DNA of 64,000 bases from BM520 sp964474455 (GCA_964474455.1 CAYYSU010000006.1:16907-80906), one strand, 5' to 3'. Shown: positions 28,357 through 38,424, numbered from the stretch's first letter. Notes: generated by a model from the letters alone, not told the origin. Numbers and translations are program-made.

Positions 28357-28833
28357 ATGAACGACGCTGATGCATATATCCTAAAGCATAAAATGAAACC
28401 ACATCCCGAGGGTGGATACTACAAGCGTTTGCATACTTCTCTGTTTTTATTCGCCTCCCACCACGAGAGAAAGGCCTCCAGCTCTGTTCTGTATCTCTTG
28501 AAACCGAAACAGAAATCCCTCTTTCATCGTATTGATGCTGAGGAGGTCTGGTATCATGATGCAGGGTGTGAGATGCTTTTGGTGCTGCTCTATCCCGACG
28601 GCTCTTCTGAGGATTTTATTATTGGCGATGCAGGAGAGAAAAGTATCTGCGTCTCTCCGGGAACATGGATGGCCGCACGGCCTCATATCTACAACGAGTT
28701 CTCTTCTGTAATATGCCATGTAACGCCGGAGTTTAACTTTGATGGATTTCAAATGGCTGAAAGAACTGCTCTTCTGACAAGATATCCCGATAAAAAAGAT
28801 TTAATTATATGTTATACTAATCCTTCTGTATGA
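28357..28833 (+). CDS. cupin superfamily protein (DUF985/Cupin_5)
   Basis: A 158-residue single-domain protein of the DUF985 cupin family. Motifs: HPEGGYYKR near 17-25, SSVLYLLKP, and FHRIDAEEVWYHDAGC, with the conserved His/Glu and YH of the metal-binding-like cupin pocket. The family's reaction is not well defined; RmlC-like sugar epimerase folds are related. It overlaps the following formyltransferase-fusion gene by 4 bases (ATGA) and starts 2 bases after the barrel protein, so it belongs to a tight operon. A sugar-modifying role is suggested by context only. Confidence 0.82.
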   Translation: MNDADAYILKHKMKPHPEGGYYKRLHTSLFLFASHHERKASSSVLYLLKPKQKSLFHRIDAEEVWYHDAGCEMLLVLLYPDGSSEDFIIGDAGEKSICVSPGTWMAARPHIYNEFSSVICHVTPEFNFDGFQMAERTALLTRYPDKKDLIICYTNPSV

Positions 28834-30491
28834 CGGATGTAAAAACATATCGCTTTGGGATTCTGTGTTCCGGATTCTCATTCCCTCTCTGGCAGGCCGA
28901 GGTAATACTCCACCTTGTCAATGATGGTCATGAACCGGTAATCCTTATTATGGATGATTCCGAAGAGAAAGATCGCTCCTTTTGGCAGAAAATTTCACGA
29001 TATACAGGGAGCAATGCCGTCTATAATATGTTTGAGCGTTTTCGCATGCATATTCCCCAAAAGGAGTTAACAGATCTTTCTGCCATGCTGAGAAATGCTG
29101 CTGTAGTGAAAACAATCCCTGAAAAGCGTGGTTATGGAGAATATTTTAATGATAATCTGATATCTGAAATAGGCGAATGTAAGCCCGATTTTTTATTGCG
29201 TTTCGGTTTTAATATCATTCGTGGTGAGATATTAACGGCAGCTCCTATGGGGGTGTGGTCATATCATCATGGTGATGAAATGAAATACCGTGGCGGACCG
29301 CCGGCCTTTTGGGAGATTGCACATAACGACCCCGTGACAGGCGTTATTTTGCAACGACTTACAGATCGCCTTGATGGAGGTGTAATCCTAAAAAAGGGCT
29401 TTTTTAAAACCATAGATCACAGTTACTCGGGAAATATTAACAGGGTGCTTCAGCAGGCAGAAAAATGGCCGGCAGAGATATGCCGTATGTTGTCGGAAGA
29501 GGTGTTTGAAATGCCGGAAGAGGCATCTGTCTCCACGGCACCGATACTCAAACGCCCGGGAAATATGGACATGATAAAATTTCTGTTTAAAAAAGCAGTT
29601 AACAGATATTATTTTCATATCAATGAACTCTTTAAAGCTGAAAAATGGAATATTCTGCTTCTTAAAAGAGAGGCTAACAACGGGCTTTTTGCTCCACGAG
29701 GGACAAGAATACCATTGCCAGCTCCTCCCAAAAATCATTTCTATGCTGATCCATTTCTCATAAAAGATAAGAATAATCTGCATATTGTTTTTGAAGATTA
29801 TGATTACAAAAATGAAAAAGGAGTTATTGGGTATCTGAGGTATGATGTAAAAGAACAACGAGTAACACAGCGCTCAACGGCTCTGGAGCTGGATATTCAT
29901 CTGGCATATCCATTCCTGATAAAGCATGAAGATCACATCTATTGTGTTCCCGAGACGGCTCAATCGGGGGTTGTGATGCTATATGAACTCAACAGGGATA
30001 ATGGCAATCTTCGCTGTATTTCTGAATTACTCGAGTTTCCCGGCGTGGACAACACCCTTGTGTTTTATGATGGCTATTGGTGGCTCTTCTGCACCCATGC
30101 TGATGCATCTAATGAAGAGCTATATATATTCTATTCTGACAGTATAGAAGGCCCCTATTTTGCTCACAAAGCAAATCCTGTAAAAACAGATATCAACGGC
30201 GCTCGTCCGGGAGGAAAGATGTTTTATGACAACGGCAGATTATTCAGACCGGCACAGAAAAACTCACAGAAATATGGTGCTGCCATGGTGATACATGAAG
30301 TTCTGAGCCTTACACCGGAGTGTTTTGAAGAGATAAAACGATATGATATGTCGCCATTAGATGAAAAAGGTTTTACCAAAGGTATCCATACCTGGTGCCA
30401 CGACGATGAGTATCTTATTATAGATGGAAAAGAGTACGGCTGGAACAGATACTTTTTTACATCGAATTTAAAAAGAAAATTAACACGATAA
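28830..30491 (+). CDS. formyltransferase-like / five-bladed propeller fusion protein
   Basis: A 553-residue fusion. Residues ~1-230 resemble methionyl-tRNA formyltransferase-type enzymes that formylate sugar amines, with the apparent Asn128 / His147 / Asp182 triad (RFGFN, YHHGD, RLDGGV) and an RGGPPAFW motif. Residues ~290-550 resemble the propeller domain of glucosamine inositolphosphorylceramide transferase-like proteins (FYADPFLIKD, IHIVFEDYD-type blades, FCTHADASNEELYIFYS, RPGGKMF). I infer a role in modifying a surface polysaccharide, because a flippase follows 10 bases later. The acceptor substrate is unknown. No signal peptide, so cytoplasmic or peripheral. Confidence 0.75.
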   Translation: MTDVKTYRFGILCSGFSFPLWQAEVILHLVNDGHEPVILIMDDSEEKDRSFWQKISRYTGSNAVYNMFERFRMHIPQKELTDLSAMLRNAAVVKTIPEKRGYGEYFNDNLISEIGECKPDFLLRFGFNIIRGEILTAAPMGVWSYHHGDEMKYRGGPPAFWEIAHNDPVTGVILQRLTDRLDGGVILKKGFFKTIDHSYSGNINRVLQQAEKWPAEICRMLSEEVFEMPEEASVSTAPILKRPGNMDMIKFLFKKAVNRYYFHINELFKAEKWNILLLKREANNGLFAPRGTRIPLPAPPKNHFYADPFLIKDKNNLHIVFEDYDYKNEKGVIGYLRYDVKEQRVTQRSTALELDIHLAYPFLIKHEDHIYCVPETAQSGVVMLYELNRDNGNLRCISELLEFPGVDNTLVFYDGYWWLFCTHADASNEELYIFYSDSIEGPYFAHKANPVKTDINGARPGGKMFYDNGRLFRPAQKNSQKYGAAMVIHEVLSLTPECFEEIKRYDMSPLDEKGFTKGIHTWCHDDEYLIIDGKEYGWNRYFFTSNLKRKLTR

Positions 30492-30501
30492 GGATATAAT
30501 T

Positions 30502-31776
30502 ATGATTAGAAAAGTACTTGGTACTGCCGGATCACGGATTCTGATTTCTGTATTAAGTTTGTTACTGGTACTGATTTATGGCAGAACACTGGGGCCGGAA
30601 GGTGCAGGAACAATAGGCCTTGTGGTTCTTGGTATTACAATAGTATTACTGTTGAGCAATTTCGTCTCAGGTGGTGCTTTAGTATATCTTACACCTCGAG
30701 AGAAGACCTTCTTGTTGTTTGTTCCGGCGTATTTCTGGGGCTTTTTCTCTTCCATACTGGTGTCATATACCCTCAATCACTTTCATCTCATTCCCGATGG
30801 TATGTTATATCATGTACTCTTCCTCTCCATGCTATTCTCCTGGCATACGGCAAACCTGAATATTCTTCTGGGAAAGGAGCGTATAAAGGCTTTTAATGTT
30901 GTATCTGTTCTTCAGGTAATAATGCTCTTTGGTTCCTTTATGTTTTTTATCCTTATTAAAGATGATGTATCTGTAATGTCTTATGTTAAAGCTCTTTATA
31001 TCTCTTATATGAGCGCATTTCTTGTGAGCCTGGCAATGATAATCAAAGAGCTGAAGTACGTAGATATTTCTGAGATGGGAGATGTCATCCTTAAGATTTT
31101 TCGGTATGGCTCTTTTGTGCAGTTCGCCAATACATTACAACTGCTGAATTATCGTCTTGGATATTATATCATTGAATCATATTTAGGAAAGGCGCGACTG
31201 GGGGTGTTCCAGATTGGAAATCAGCTAAGTGAAGGGTTGTGGATTGCCGGAAAGAGCCTTGCATTGGTACAATACTCGCGAATCTCCAATGAGCCAAATG
31301 CTGACTACGCAAAAACTCTCTCTGTGCGTTTTCTCAAATTAACGGTATTACTTACCACCGTGATGCTTGCTCTCTTCTGGATTCTTCCTGAGTCTTTTTA
31401 TCTGTGGATCCTTACCCATAAGTATGAGGGTATAAAAAATGTAATATGGGCTCTTTCGCCTGGTATCATTGCCATATCAGCAAATGTGATATTCAGCCAT
31501 TTCTTTAGTGGAACGGGACGCCATCACCATAATGCCATAAGCTCAGGCATAGGACTGGCTTTCACACTTACATTTGGACTCCTACTTATCCCACGTATCG
31601 GAATTGTAGGTGCAGGAATTACAGCTTCAATCTCGTACACAGTTACTACACTGTATCAGGCAATCATTTTTACTCGTATTACCGGTCTTAAAGTGAGGGA
31701 GTTATCGATATCTGCTGAAGATTTTCGCTTTATCATACGCGAGTTTAAGAGTATGCTTAGAAAAGATAATAAATAA
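30502..31776 (+). CDS. polysaccharide flippase (Wzx/MATE-like membrane protein)
   Basis: A 424-residue integral membrane protein with about 12 predicted hydrophobic segments. The N-terminal RILISVLSLLLVLIYGRTLG and GPEGAGTIGLV regions fit the oligosaccharide flippase (MOP) superfamily, which moves lipid-linked sugar units across the inner membrane. A later SHFFSGTGRHHHNAISSG segment is conserved in such proteins. It ends the cupin / formyltransferase-fusion / flippase unit. The exported glycan cannot be named from this sequence. Confidence 0.82.
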   Translation: MIRKVLGTAGSRILISVLSLLLVLIYGRTLGPEGAGTIGLVVLGITIVLLLSNFVSGGALVYLTPREKTFLLFVPAYFWGFFSSILVSYTLNHFHLIPDGMLYHVLFLSMLFSWHTANLNILLGKERIKAFNVVSVLQVIMLFGSFMFFILIKDDVSVMSYVKALYISYMSAFLVSLAMIIKELKYVDISEMGDVILKIFRYGSFVQFANTLQLLNYRLGYYIIESYLGKARLGVFQIGNQLSEGLWIAGKSLALVQYSRISNEPNADYAKTLSVRFLKLTVLLTTVMLALFWILPESFYLWILTHKYEGIKNVIWALSPGIIAISANVIFSHFFSGTGRHHHNAISSGIGLAFTLTFGLLLIPRIGIVGAGITASISYTVTTLYQAIIFTRITGLKVRELSISAEDFRFIIREFKSMLRKDNK

Positions 31777-31862
31777 GATTTTCTCATAATAGCTGAACTA
31801 AAAAACCTGGCGCGGCCATTCCGGCTGCTATATTTTCATATGTAATTAATGAATAAAATCTA

Positions 31863-31870
31863 TACATTTG
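31863..31870 (+). promoter_or_regulatory. putative -7 element for the alkaline phosphatase gene
   Basis: TACATTTG lies inside the first codons of the longest open frame and 5 bases before ATG 31876. This favours the downstream start and a near-leaderless transcript. Confidence 0.4.
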
Positions 31871-31875
31871 CCTAT

Positions 31876-32988
31876 ATGATACACCTGTCGAGAATTGCAT
31901 TTTTTCTTTCAATATTAGCTTTGTTACTCTCGTGCAATCCGGGAGATAATAACAATCCGAATCCAAACCCTGAAATTAATGAAGGCACTCCGGAGAACAT
32001 CGTGTTATTTATTGGCGACGGAATGGGGGTAGCACAAATAAATGCTGCACAGACCGTTAACGACGGCAGCCTTAACATGACCTCTCTTAATACATCAGGA
32101 CTTATGACCACCCATGGTGCAGATCGTGCTGTTACTGAGTCTGCCGCCGCTGTAACGGCTTTGGCTTGCGGCACAAAAACTAACTATAAAATGTTGGGTG
32201 TAAATGCTGAAGGTGAAACGGTCAGGAATCTCTTTGAATATCTTCATGAGCTTGGATATGCCACAGGTGTTATAACTACGGCAAGTTTACAGGATGCCAC
32301 CCCGGCAGGGTTCTACGCTCATGTTGAAAATCGTGACCTTAAAGAGGAGATAGCTTACCAGATGGCGTATTCAAATGTTGATATCCTCGTGGGTGGAGGA
32401 TCTTTTTATCTCAATGAAAGAGAAGATGGCAAAAATCTTATGGATACCATGATGACCCGTGGTTATGCGTATTATGATTTTATTGATGATGTGCCTGATA
32501 ATGAGCAAGGTAAGCTTTTGGTGGTGCAGGCACAATACCGCCTGCCAGGAATAGAAGAAGAACGAGGTGACTTCCTGCAAAAAGCTGTTTCTGTGGCCAT
32601 ATCGCGCCTCGACAAGACAGGGAAACCCTGGTTTCTGATGGTGGAAAATGAACATATCGACCTACGTGCTCATGATAATATGCAGGATGAGATGTTGGCT
32701 GAAGTTATTGATCTGGACCTGGCCGTGGGACAAACTCAGAGTTATGCCACGGTAAACAAAGAGACCCTGATAGTTGTAACTGCAGACCATGAATGCGGTG
32801 GGTATTCCATTATCGGTGGGAATGTTTTTGAAGGAACTGTCATAGGTGATTTCCAAGCCGATAATCATACCGGTGTCATGGTCCCTGTTTTTGCATTCGG
32901 ACCGGGTGAAAATATCTTTACCGGGGTATATGACAATACAACCCTGTTTGAGAAATTCGCCTCTTTATTGAATATAAATGTGGATTAA
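31876..32988 (+). CDS. alkaline phosphatase lipoprotein
   Basis: About 370 residues. With the start MIHLSRIAFF the signal peptide ends in a LALLLSC lipobox, so it should be an envelope lipoprotein. The alkaline phosphatase core is clear: VLFIGDGMG (metal Asp), TESAAAVTALACGTKTN with the nucleophile Ser (position 98 in the long frame), TADHECGG and DNHTGVMVPVFAFGP (metal His). It releases phosphate from phosphomonoesters. ATG 31849 is the alternative start, but a -7 promoter element lies just after it. The stop codon overlaps the ATG of the CotH protein by one base (TAATG), so translation is probably coupled. Confidence 0.9.
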   Translation: MIHLSRIAFFLSILALLLSCNPGDNNNPNPNPEINEGTPENIVLFIGDGMGVAQINAAQTVNDGSLNMTSLNTSGLMTTHGADRAVTESAAAVTALACGTKTNYKMLGVNAEGETVRNLFEYLHELGYATGVITTASLQDATPAGFYAHVENRDLKEEIAYQMAYSNVDILVGGGSFYLNEREDGKNLMDTMMTRGYAYYDFIDDVPDNEQGKLLVVQAQYRLPGIEEERGDFLQKAVSVAISRLDKTGKPWFLMVENEHIDLRAHDNMQDEMLAEVIDLDLAVGQTQSYATVNKETLIVVTADHECGGYSIIGGNVFEGTVIGDFQADNHTGVMVPVFAFGPGENIFTGVYDNTTLFEKFASLLNINVD

Positions 32989-35900
32989 TGAATGTGTGTA
33001 AATACATAACGCGTTTTTTTATAACCTATCTGTCCAAGGGCACAGCCTTACGCCTCTTTCAATCCCTGTTTTTGTTTCTGATTGTTACCATCGGCGCGGA
33101 TGCACAGATTGTTATCAATGAAGCCTCTTCTGCTAACCTGTATACTGTTTATGATGAAGATTCTGATGCCGAAGATTGGATAGAGTTATACAATAAAAGT
33201 AACGACACATTATCTTTAAAGGGGTTTTTCCTGTCGGACAAAAAAAGTGAACCCCGGATGTGGGAGATCCCTGATGTTGAGATATATCCGGACTCCTTTG
33301 CTCTTTTCTTTGCCTCAGGAAAAAATCGCCGGAACGTTATTGACCACTGGGAAACAGCTGTCTACTGCGATAGCCTGTGGCGTTATCTAAATCCTGATTA
33401 TGAACCTGACGCACAATGGGAATGGCCCGCTTTTTCCGATACCTCTTGGAATGAGGGACGCGGTGGTTTTGGCTTTGGTGATGACGATGACACTACGGTG
33501 ACCTGCGATACTCTCAGAACAATATATCTCAGAAAAACATTTTTTGTTCAGGATACAGCTGCGATAATTAATGCCATCATGCATGTGGATTATGATGATG
33601 GCTTTGTCGTATATCTTAATGGAAGGGAACTCCTTAGGGAGAATATTCAACCCGATGGCAAGACGCCTCATTATCTGCAAACTGCAATGTGGCCTACAGA
33701 GGCACAGATGTATCAGGGTGGACTCCCGGGCATGTTTGTGATAAATGAACCTTTGTTAAAAAGATATCTTAAGAATGGTGAGAACACTTTAGCCATCCAA
33801 TGCCATAACTTTTGGGATGATGATGATATGACCATAAAACCATGGCTCTCACTTGCCATGAGAGATACATGTGGTCAGTTTGGAATGGTGCCGGAATGGT
33901 TCTTTGCTGAAGAGATTCCACTGCATACAAATTTTGGTATCCGCAGTAGTGGTGAAAAAATATATCTTTTCAACCCTTTTGGAATGCTGATCGATGAGGT
34001 GGACGTGAAAGCTCTGGCTGTTGATAATAGCTACGGCCGTATGGAGGATGGCAGTGACTCTTTGGTATATTTCTCTACGCCTACTCCAGGATATTCTAAC
34101 GACACGTCTTATGCAATGGCTTTTGCGATAGATGTTGTGCCGGAGATATCTCCGGCTACCGGTTACTTTAACGATTCTGTTTTAATAAACATAATATCTC
34201 CCGATACCTGTCTCCTTATTCGCTATTCTTTGGATGGCAGTGTCCCGACAAATGTTTCTCCCTTATTCACTGTTCCTTTCTATCTCGACACCACTGTTGT
34301 TGTGCGTGCCCGACTGTTTAAAGAGGGGTATATGCCATCAAAAACCACCACGCAAACACTGTTTGTTGATGACTCTACCACCTTGCGGATAGTTTCCGTT
34401 GCCACAAATCCTAATATGCTATGGGATGAAGATTATGGTATCTATGTTTTGGGAACACAGTATTTAAACGACAGGCCATTTTTTGGGGCTAACTTCTGGG
34501 ACGACACAGAAATTCCTGTGAATATTGAACTGTATGACCCTGCTGCCGAGACACATTTTATTCAGGATTGTGGATTGAAAATTCATGGCGGCTGGACTCG
34601 CTCCATACCTCAGAAATCAATACGTCCAATGGCAAAAGGTAAATATGGAGAGGATTACTTCCGCGAGAAACTGTTTTCCCATAAACCCATTAAACAATAT
34701 AAGCGTTTTGTGCTGCGCAATGCCGGTAATGATTATTACTCCTGCTTTTTCAGAGATGCTTTTATGCATAAACTTGTGCAGAATAAGCTCTGGGTGGATA
34801 TACAAGAGTACGAGCCTGTGATTGTATATATAAACGGACAGTACTGGGGTTTGCATAATATGCGGGAGAAAATTGATCGCTATTATCTGGAATCAAATTA
34901 TGGAGTGGATCCCGAGAGGGTAGATATCCTTGAAGAACAGGCAGAAGTGATCTCAGGTGAAAATGCCGATTTCCTTCAAATGATGGAGTTCGTGAACCAC
35001 AATGACCTCGCGATACAGGATAACTTTGATAGGGTCATGGAAGAATTGAATATGGCCTCGTACACTGATCTTATCCTTACAAACATATTCTTCATTAATA
35101 CCGATTGGCCGCATAATAATATGAAATGGTGGCGGGAATATGGTGGTAAATGGAATTATTTCCTTATGGATCTGGATATGACCAGCTCTATCTTTACTTC
35201 CAATAAACCATCTGTAAATCAGATTGAAAGAGTGTTTAATGATTCTGTTACTGTGAACACAGTCCTCTTACGTGGGATGATTGAAAATTCCGGCTACAGA
35301 AACTATTTTATCAATCGTTATGCTGATTTGATGAATGCTGTTTTTACTCAAAACAGAATGTATGCATTGACAGACACTATTGTTAACAGGCTTCGTCCCG
35401 AGATGGTGCGTCACAAAAGACGCTGGGGAAACCAGTCTGCAGCGGCATGGGAGACGTATTACGTTGAAAATCTCTTCAAGGGATTTATCCGTGATCGTCA
35501 TGAGCATGCCCGGGAACATCTGCTGGAATATTTTTCGCTTGAAAACCAGGTTGTAATGCATATTGATGCATATCCGGACAAATCCTGTGATCTACATATT
35601 AACACCCTCTACACAGACACAATGCCCTTTGAAGGTGTATATTTTAATCCCGTCCCAATAACTATAGAAGCTCTGCCGGCGCCGGGATATGAGTTCTCTT
35701 ACTGGAAAAATATTGATAGCACCTGGTACTCCTACGACAGAATATATGAAGGCATATTTGCAGCCGATGATACATTGATAGCTGTTTGTACCGGCGCCCC
35801 GGATACCACTAACATTGTTATTTCTGAGCTTATGCACTCACCACATCCCGACGTGGATTGTGGCCACTGGCTTGAGATATACTCTGATGACCATAAAACA

Positions 35901-37517
35901 ACAGACCTCTCCGGATGGAAGCTAATGATAAACAATAACCTCTCTGGGGAGATTCCTGATGGAACACTCCTGGAACCGGGAACATTCCTGATCCTGGCAG
36001 CGGATACCATAGCTTTTTATGATATCTATCCCGACTCTTTGGATGTTGTTTTTCTTCAGGACTTTTCATTTTTTGATTATCAAACAGAGATAACACTCCT
36101 GGATAATTACCATAACGCAATCTCTGTTGCCGCATATGGCGATGCTATGCCCTGGCCGGAGAACACCTTTTTTACCGGAAGAGCCAATGAGCTTATGGAT
36201 CCGTCACTCGATCCCGCCGTTGCTGAAAACTGGATGGCAGGGTGCCTTGGTGGCTCACCGGGACGGCTGCCCTCTGATTGCCACGACTACCCTGCAATAA
36301 TATTTACCGAATATAACAATAACTCATCCCATAGCCACGACACCGGTGACTGGGTGGAGATCTTTAACAATGATACAATTGATGTGGATATGACCGGTTG
36401 GATATTTCGTGATGCAGGTGATGACCATGCATACTCTTTCCCGACTGGTTTTTCTCTACCATCAGGTGAATACAGGGTTATTGCAAGGGATCCGGTGAAA
36501 TTCTATGAGGTTCATCCCGAGATAAATACTTTGTCGCCCTTTAATTTTGGGCTGGGAGAGAGTGATAGTCTGTTGCTTTTCAACAGGTATGGCTATGAAG
36601 TCGTGGGCATTGGATATGACTCTGATACGCTGTGGCCCAATGATATTAATGGCACCGGACGTACCGCTGAATTGATTCACCCGGATTCACTATGTGGCAA
36701 TTCTTCATCATGGAAAAATGGTTGCTATGGCGGAACACCCATGGCAGGCCCGGAAAGTTGCAGAGATAATCCGGATATTGTCGTTACGGAGATACAGTAT
36801 CACCCTCATGAAGAGTATGATGGCGGCACTTACTTCGAGATTTTTAACCATGACACCCTTGCCATAGCATTACAAAATTGGGCGGTTTTGAATAGCGACA
36901 GTATAGTAAGTATGACCATGGAGGAGTATCCTACCATTGAGCCCGGCGAGTATCTTGTTTTTGCTCAGAATCCCACAAAATTGATTACGATATTTCCCCA
37001 GGCCAATATATATCAATATTCCACAGGAATTACGCTAAGCCCAGGCAGAAACGCCTTCGCAATGCAGGATAAATTTGGCATTACCCGCTTATGGATGGTC
37101 TATGATGTTGTGGAACCATGGCCTGTAATCGAGGACTCTACCGGAAAAGCCCTGGAATTATTGGATTATGACCGTCCCTATTCCGATCCGGAAAACTGGT
37201 TTGCAGGTTGTAAGGAAGGATCCCCGGGTCATGAATTCCGACCCTGCGACACCACCTCAATAAAGGAATATTACCACGGCTTTAGCATCACCCCTAATCC
37301 ATGCTCACATAAATTTACTATTAACAATTCAACGCAGAATTTTATCAAAACAATAAGAGTAATAAGTACCGACGGCGATGTGATAATGAATCGCCATATC
37401 ATAACAAGAGCCATCTCAACACCCGTTGATATCTCTGCCCTCCCTTACGGGATTTATATCCTTGAGATTACCACGGAGAAAGAGATCGTTTACACGAAAA
37501 TAATAAAAAACCCATAG
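32988..37517 (+). CDS. CotH kinase-domain protein with lamin-tail domains and T9SS type A sorting domain
   Basis: A 1509-residue secreted protein. After a signal-like segment comes a lamin-tail domain (~35-150: IVINEASSANLY ... AEDWIELYNKSNDTL), a beta-rich region, a chitobiase-like domain (~400-455), then a CotH kinase-like core (~470-830: LKIHGGWTRSIPQKS, YINGQYWGLHNMREKIDRYY, YFLMDLDMTSSIF). Three further lamin-tail repeats follow (~945, ~1090, ~1250: VISELMHSPH, IFTEYNNNSS, VVTEIQYHPH), and a type A sorting domain (~1420-1509: FSITPNPCSHKFTI ... PYGIYILEI). CotH enzymes phosphorylate spore-coat proteins in Bacillus; the substrate here is unknown. Starts on the last base of the phosphatase stop. 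Confidence 0.87.
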   Translation: MNVCKYITRFFITYLSKGTALRLFQSLFLFLIVTIGADAQIVINEASSANLYTVYDEDSDAEDWIELYNKSNDTLSLKGFFLSDKKSEPRMWEIPDVEIYPDSFALFFASGKNRRNVIDHWETAVYCDSLWRYLNPDYEPDAQWEWPAFSDTSWNEGRGGFGFGDDDDTTVTCDTLRTIYLRKTFFVQDTAAIINAIMHVDYDDGFVVYLNGRELLRENIQPDGKTPHYLQTAMWPTEAQMYQGGLPGMFVINEPLLKRYLKNGENTLAIQCHNFWDDDDMTIKPWLSLAMRDTCGQFGMVPEWFFAEEIPLHTNFGIRSSGEKIYLFNPFGMLIDEVDVKALAVDNSYGRMEDGSDSLVYFSTPTPGYSNDTSYAMAFAIDVVPEISPATGYFNDSVLINIISPDTCLLIRYSLDGSVPTNVSPLFTVPFYLDTTVVVRARLFKEGYMPSKTTTQTLFVDDSTTLRIVSVATNPNMLWDEDYGIYVLGTQYLNDRPFFGANFWDDTEIPVNIELYDPAAETHFIQDCGLKIHGGWTRSIPQKSIRPMAKGKYGEDYFREKLFSHKPIKQYKRFVLRNAGNDYYSCFFRDAFMHKLVQNKLWVDIQEYEPVIVYINGQYWGLHNMREKIDRYYLESNYGVDPERVDILEEQAEVISGENADFLQMMEFVNHNDLAIQDNFDRVMEELNMASYTDLILTNIFFINTDWPHNNMKWWREYGGKWNYFLMDLDMTSSIFTSNKPSVNQIERVFNDSVTVNTVLLRGMIENSGYRNYFINRYADLMNAVFTQNRMYALTDTIVNRLRPEMVRHKRRWGNQSAAAWETYYVENLFKGFIRDRHEHAREHLLEYFSLENQVVMHIDAYPDKSCDLHINTLYTDTMPFEGVYFNPVPITIEALPAPGYEFSYWKNIDSTWYSYDRIYEGIFAADDTLIAVCTGAPDTTNIVISELMHSPHPDVDCGHWLEIYSDDHKTTDLSGWKLMINNNLSGEIPDGTLLEPGTFLILAADTIAFYDIYPDSLDVVFLQDFSFFDYQTEITLLDNYHNAISVAAYGDAMPWPENTFFTGRANELMDPSLDPAVAENWMAGCLGGSPGRLPSDCHDYPAIIFTEYNNNSSHSHDTGDWVEIFNNDTIDVDMTGWIFRDAGDDHAYSFPTGFSLPSGEYRVIARDPVKFYEVHPEINTLSPFNFGLGESDSLLLFNRYGYEVVGIGYDSDTLWPNDINGTGRTAELIHPDSLCGNSSSWKNGCYGGTPMAGPESCRDNPDIVVTEIQYHPHEEYDGGTYFEIFNHDTLAIALQNWAVLNSDSIVSMTMEEYPTIEPGEYLVFAQNPTKLITIFPQANIYQYSTGITLSPGRNAFAMQDKFGITRLWMVYDVVEPWPVIEDSTGKALELLDYDRPYSDPENWFAGCKEGSPGHEFRPCDTTSIKEYYHGFSITPNPCSHKFTINNSTQNFIKTIRVISTDGDVIMNRHIITRAISTPVDISALPYGIYILEITTEKEIVYTKIIKNP

Positions 37518-37537
37518 CGCCGATTACTGAATCGGCG
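37518..37537 (+). terminator. hairpin after the CotH gene
   Basis: CGCCGATT (37518-37525) pairs with AATCGGCG (37530-37537) around ACTG; TTATTTTT follows nine bases later. Likely terminator, although the T run is not immediate. Confidence 0.55.
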
Positions 37538-37575
37538 GAACGTTATTTTTGGGGAGGAATTGATAGAGGAATAAT

Positions 37576-38424
37576 ATGTTACAAAGAATAAGAGTATTAA
37601 TAATATTGATGGTTGCTTTTCAAACTTCTGGTTTTGCCCAGACTCATTTTGAAACACTTTGCCTGTCGCAACAGGAGCTGGATGTCGCTACACAGATAAA
37701 TGCTTTCCGAGTTAAGCATAATCTTGCTAAAATTCCCATATCCCGATCGTTATGTTATGTGGCGGATGTGCATGCTAAAGATCTCTATCTCTTTTATGAT
37801 GAAAATGCTGGAGGAAGTATGCACTCCTGGTCTGACCAAGGGCGGTGGAATGAATGCCTCTATGTAAATCCCAAAACCGATGGCCGGTGTATGCATAACA
37901 AGCCTTCAGAACTAACAGAATATCAGGGTCTTGGGTTTGAATTAGTGTATTGGGATAATACCAGAAAAGAGGATGCTAACGCAATGAAGATATGGCTTGA
38001 AAACGGTACTTCCAAACAGATGATTTTAAATGAGGGTAAATATGTCGCCTTCGATTGGAATGCAATGGGTGTAAAGATTTTTAATGGATATGTAGTCGTG
38101 TGGTTTGGCACAACGACAGACTTTTCATTTCCGATATATTTATGTACAAAAGTTCCTGAGATTTCTTTGGATTCCATTTCAAAAACCACTTCTCCCGACA
38201 ATCACAAGACCTATTATGTTGTGGTGGCCAGTTATTTCACACGAAGAGATGCGGAACTTGACAAGATTCGATGGGAGAAGCGCTTCTTTGAACCATTGAA
38301 GATTGTTGAAAACGATGGAAAGTATCGCCTTGCTGTTGGTGCTTATAATGATAATGCTGCCGCAGAAAAGTCACTTAAAAACATAAAAAAAGCGGTTAAA
38401 GATGCCTGGATTATTTCGCTTTAA
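37576..38424 (+). CDS. CAP-domain protein with C-terminal SPOR domain
   Basis: A 282-residue secreted protein; signal peptide MLQRIRVLIILMVAFQTSGFAQ. Residues ~35-185 resemble a CAP domain (QQELDVATQINAFRVKHNL, CYVADVHAKDLYLF, then a WFG end). Residues ~205-282 are a SPOR domain (YYVVVASYFTRRDAELDKIRW ... KYRLAVGAYNDNAAAEKSLK). SPOR domains bind denuded septal peptidoglycan in other bacteria, so this fusion could sit at the cell wall; that is inference. Separated from the CotH gene by a hairpin. Confidence 0.75.
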   Translation: MLQRIRVLIILMVAFQTSGFAQTHFETLCLSQQELDVATQINAFRVKHNLAKIPISRSLCYVADVHAKDLYLFYDENAGGSMHSWSDQGRWNECLYVNPKTDGRCMHNKPSELTEYQGLGFELVYWDNTRKEDANAMKIWLENGTSKQMILNEGKYVAFDWNAMGVKIFNGYVVVWFGTTTDFSFPIYLCTKVPEISLDSISKTTSPDNHKTYYVVVASYFTRRDAELDKIRWEKRFFEPLKIVENDGKYRLAVGAYNDNAAAEKSLKNIKKAVKDAWIISL

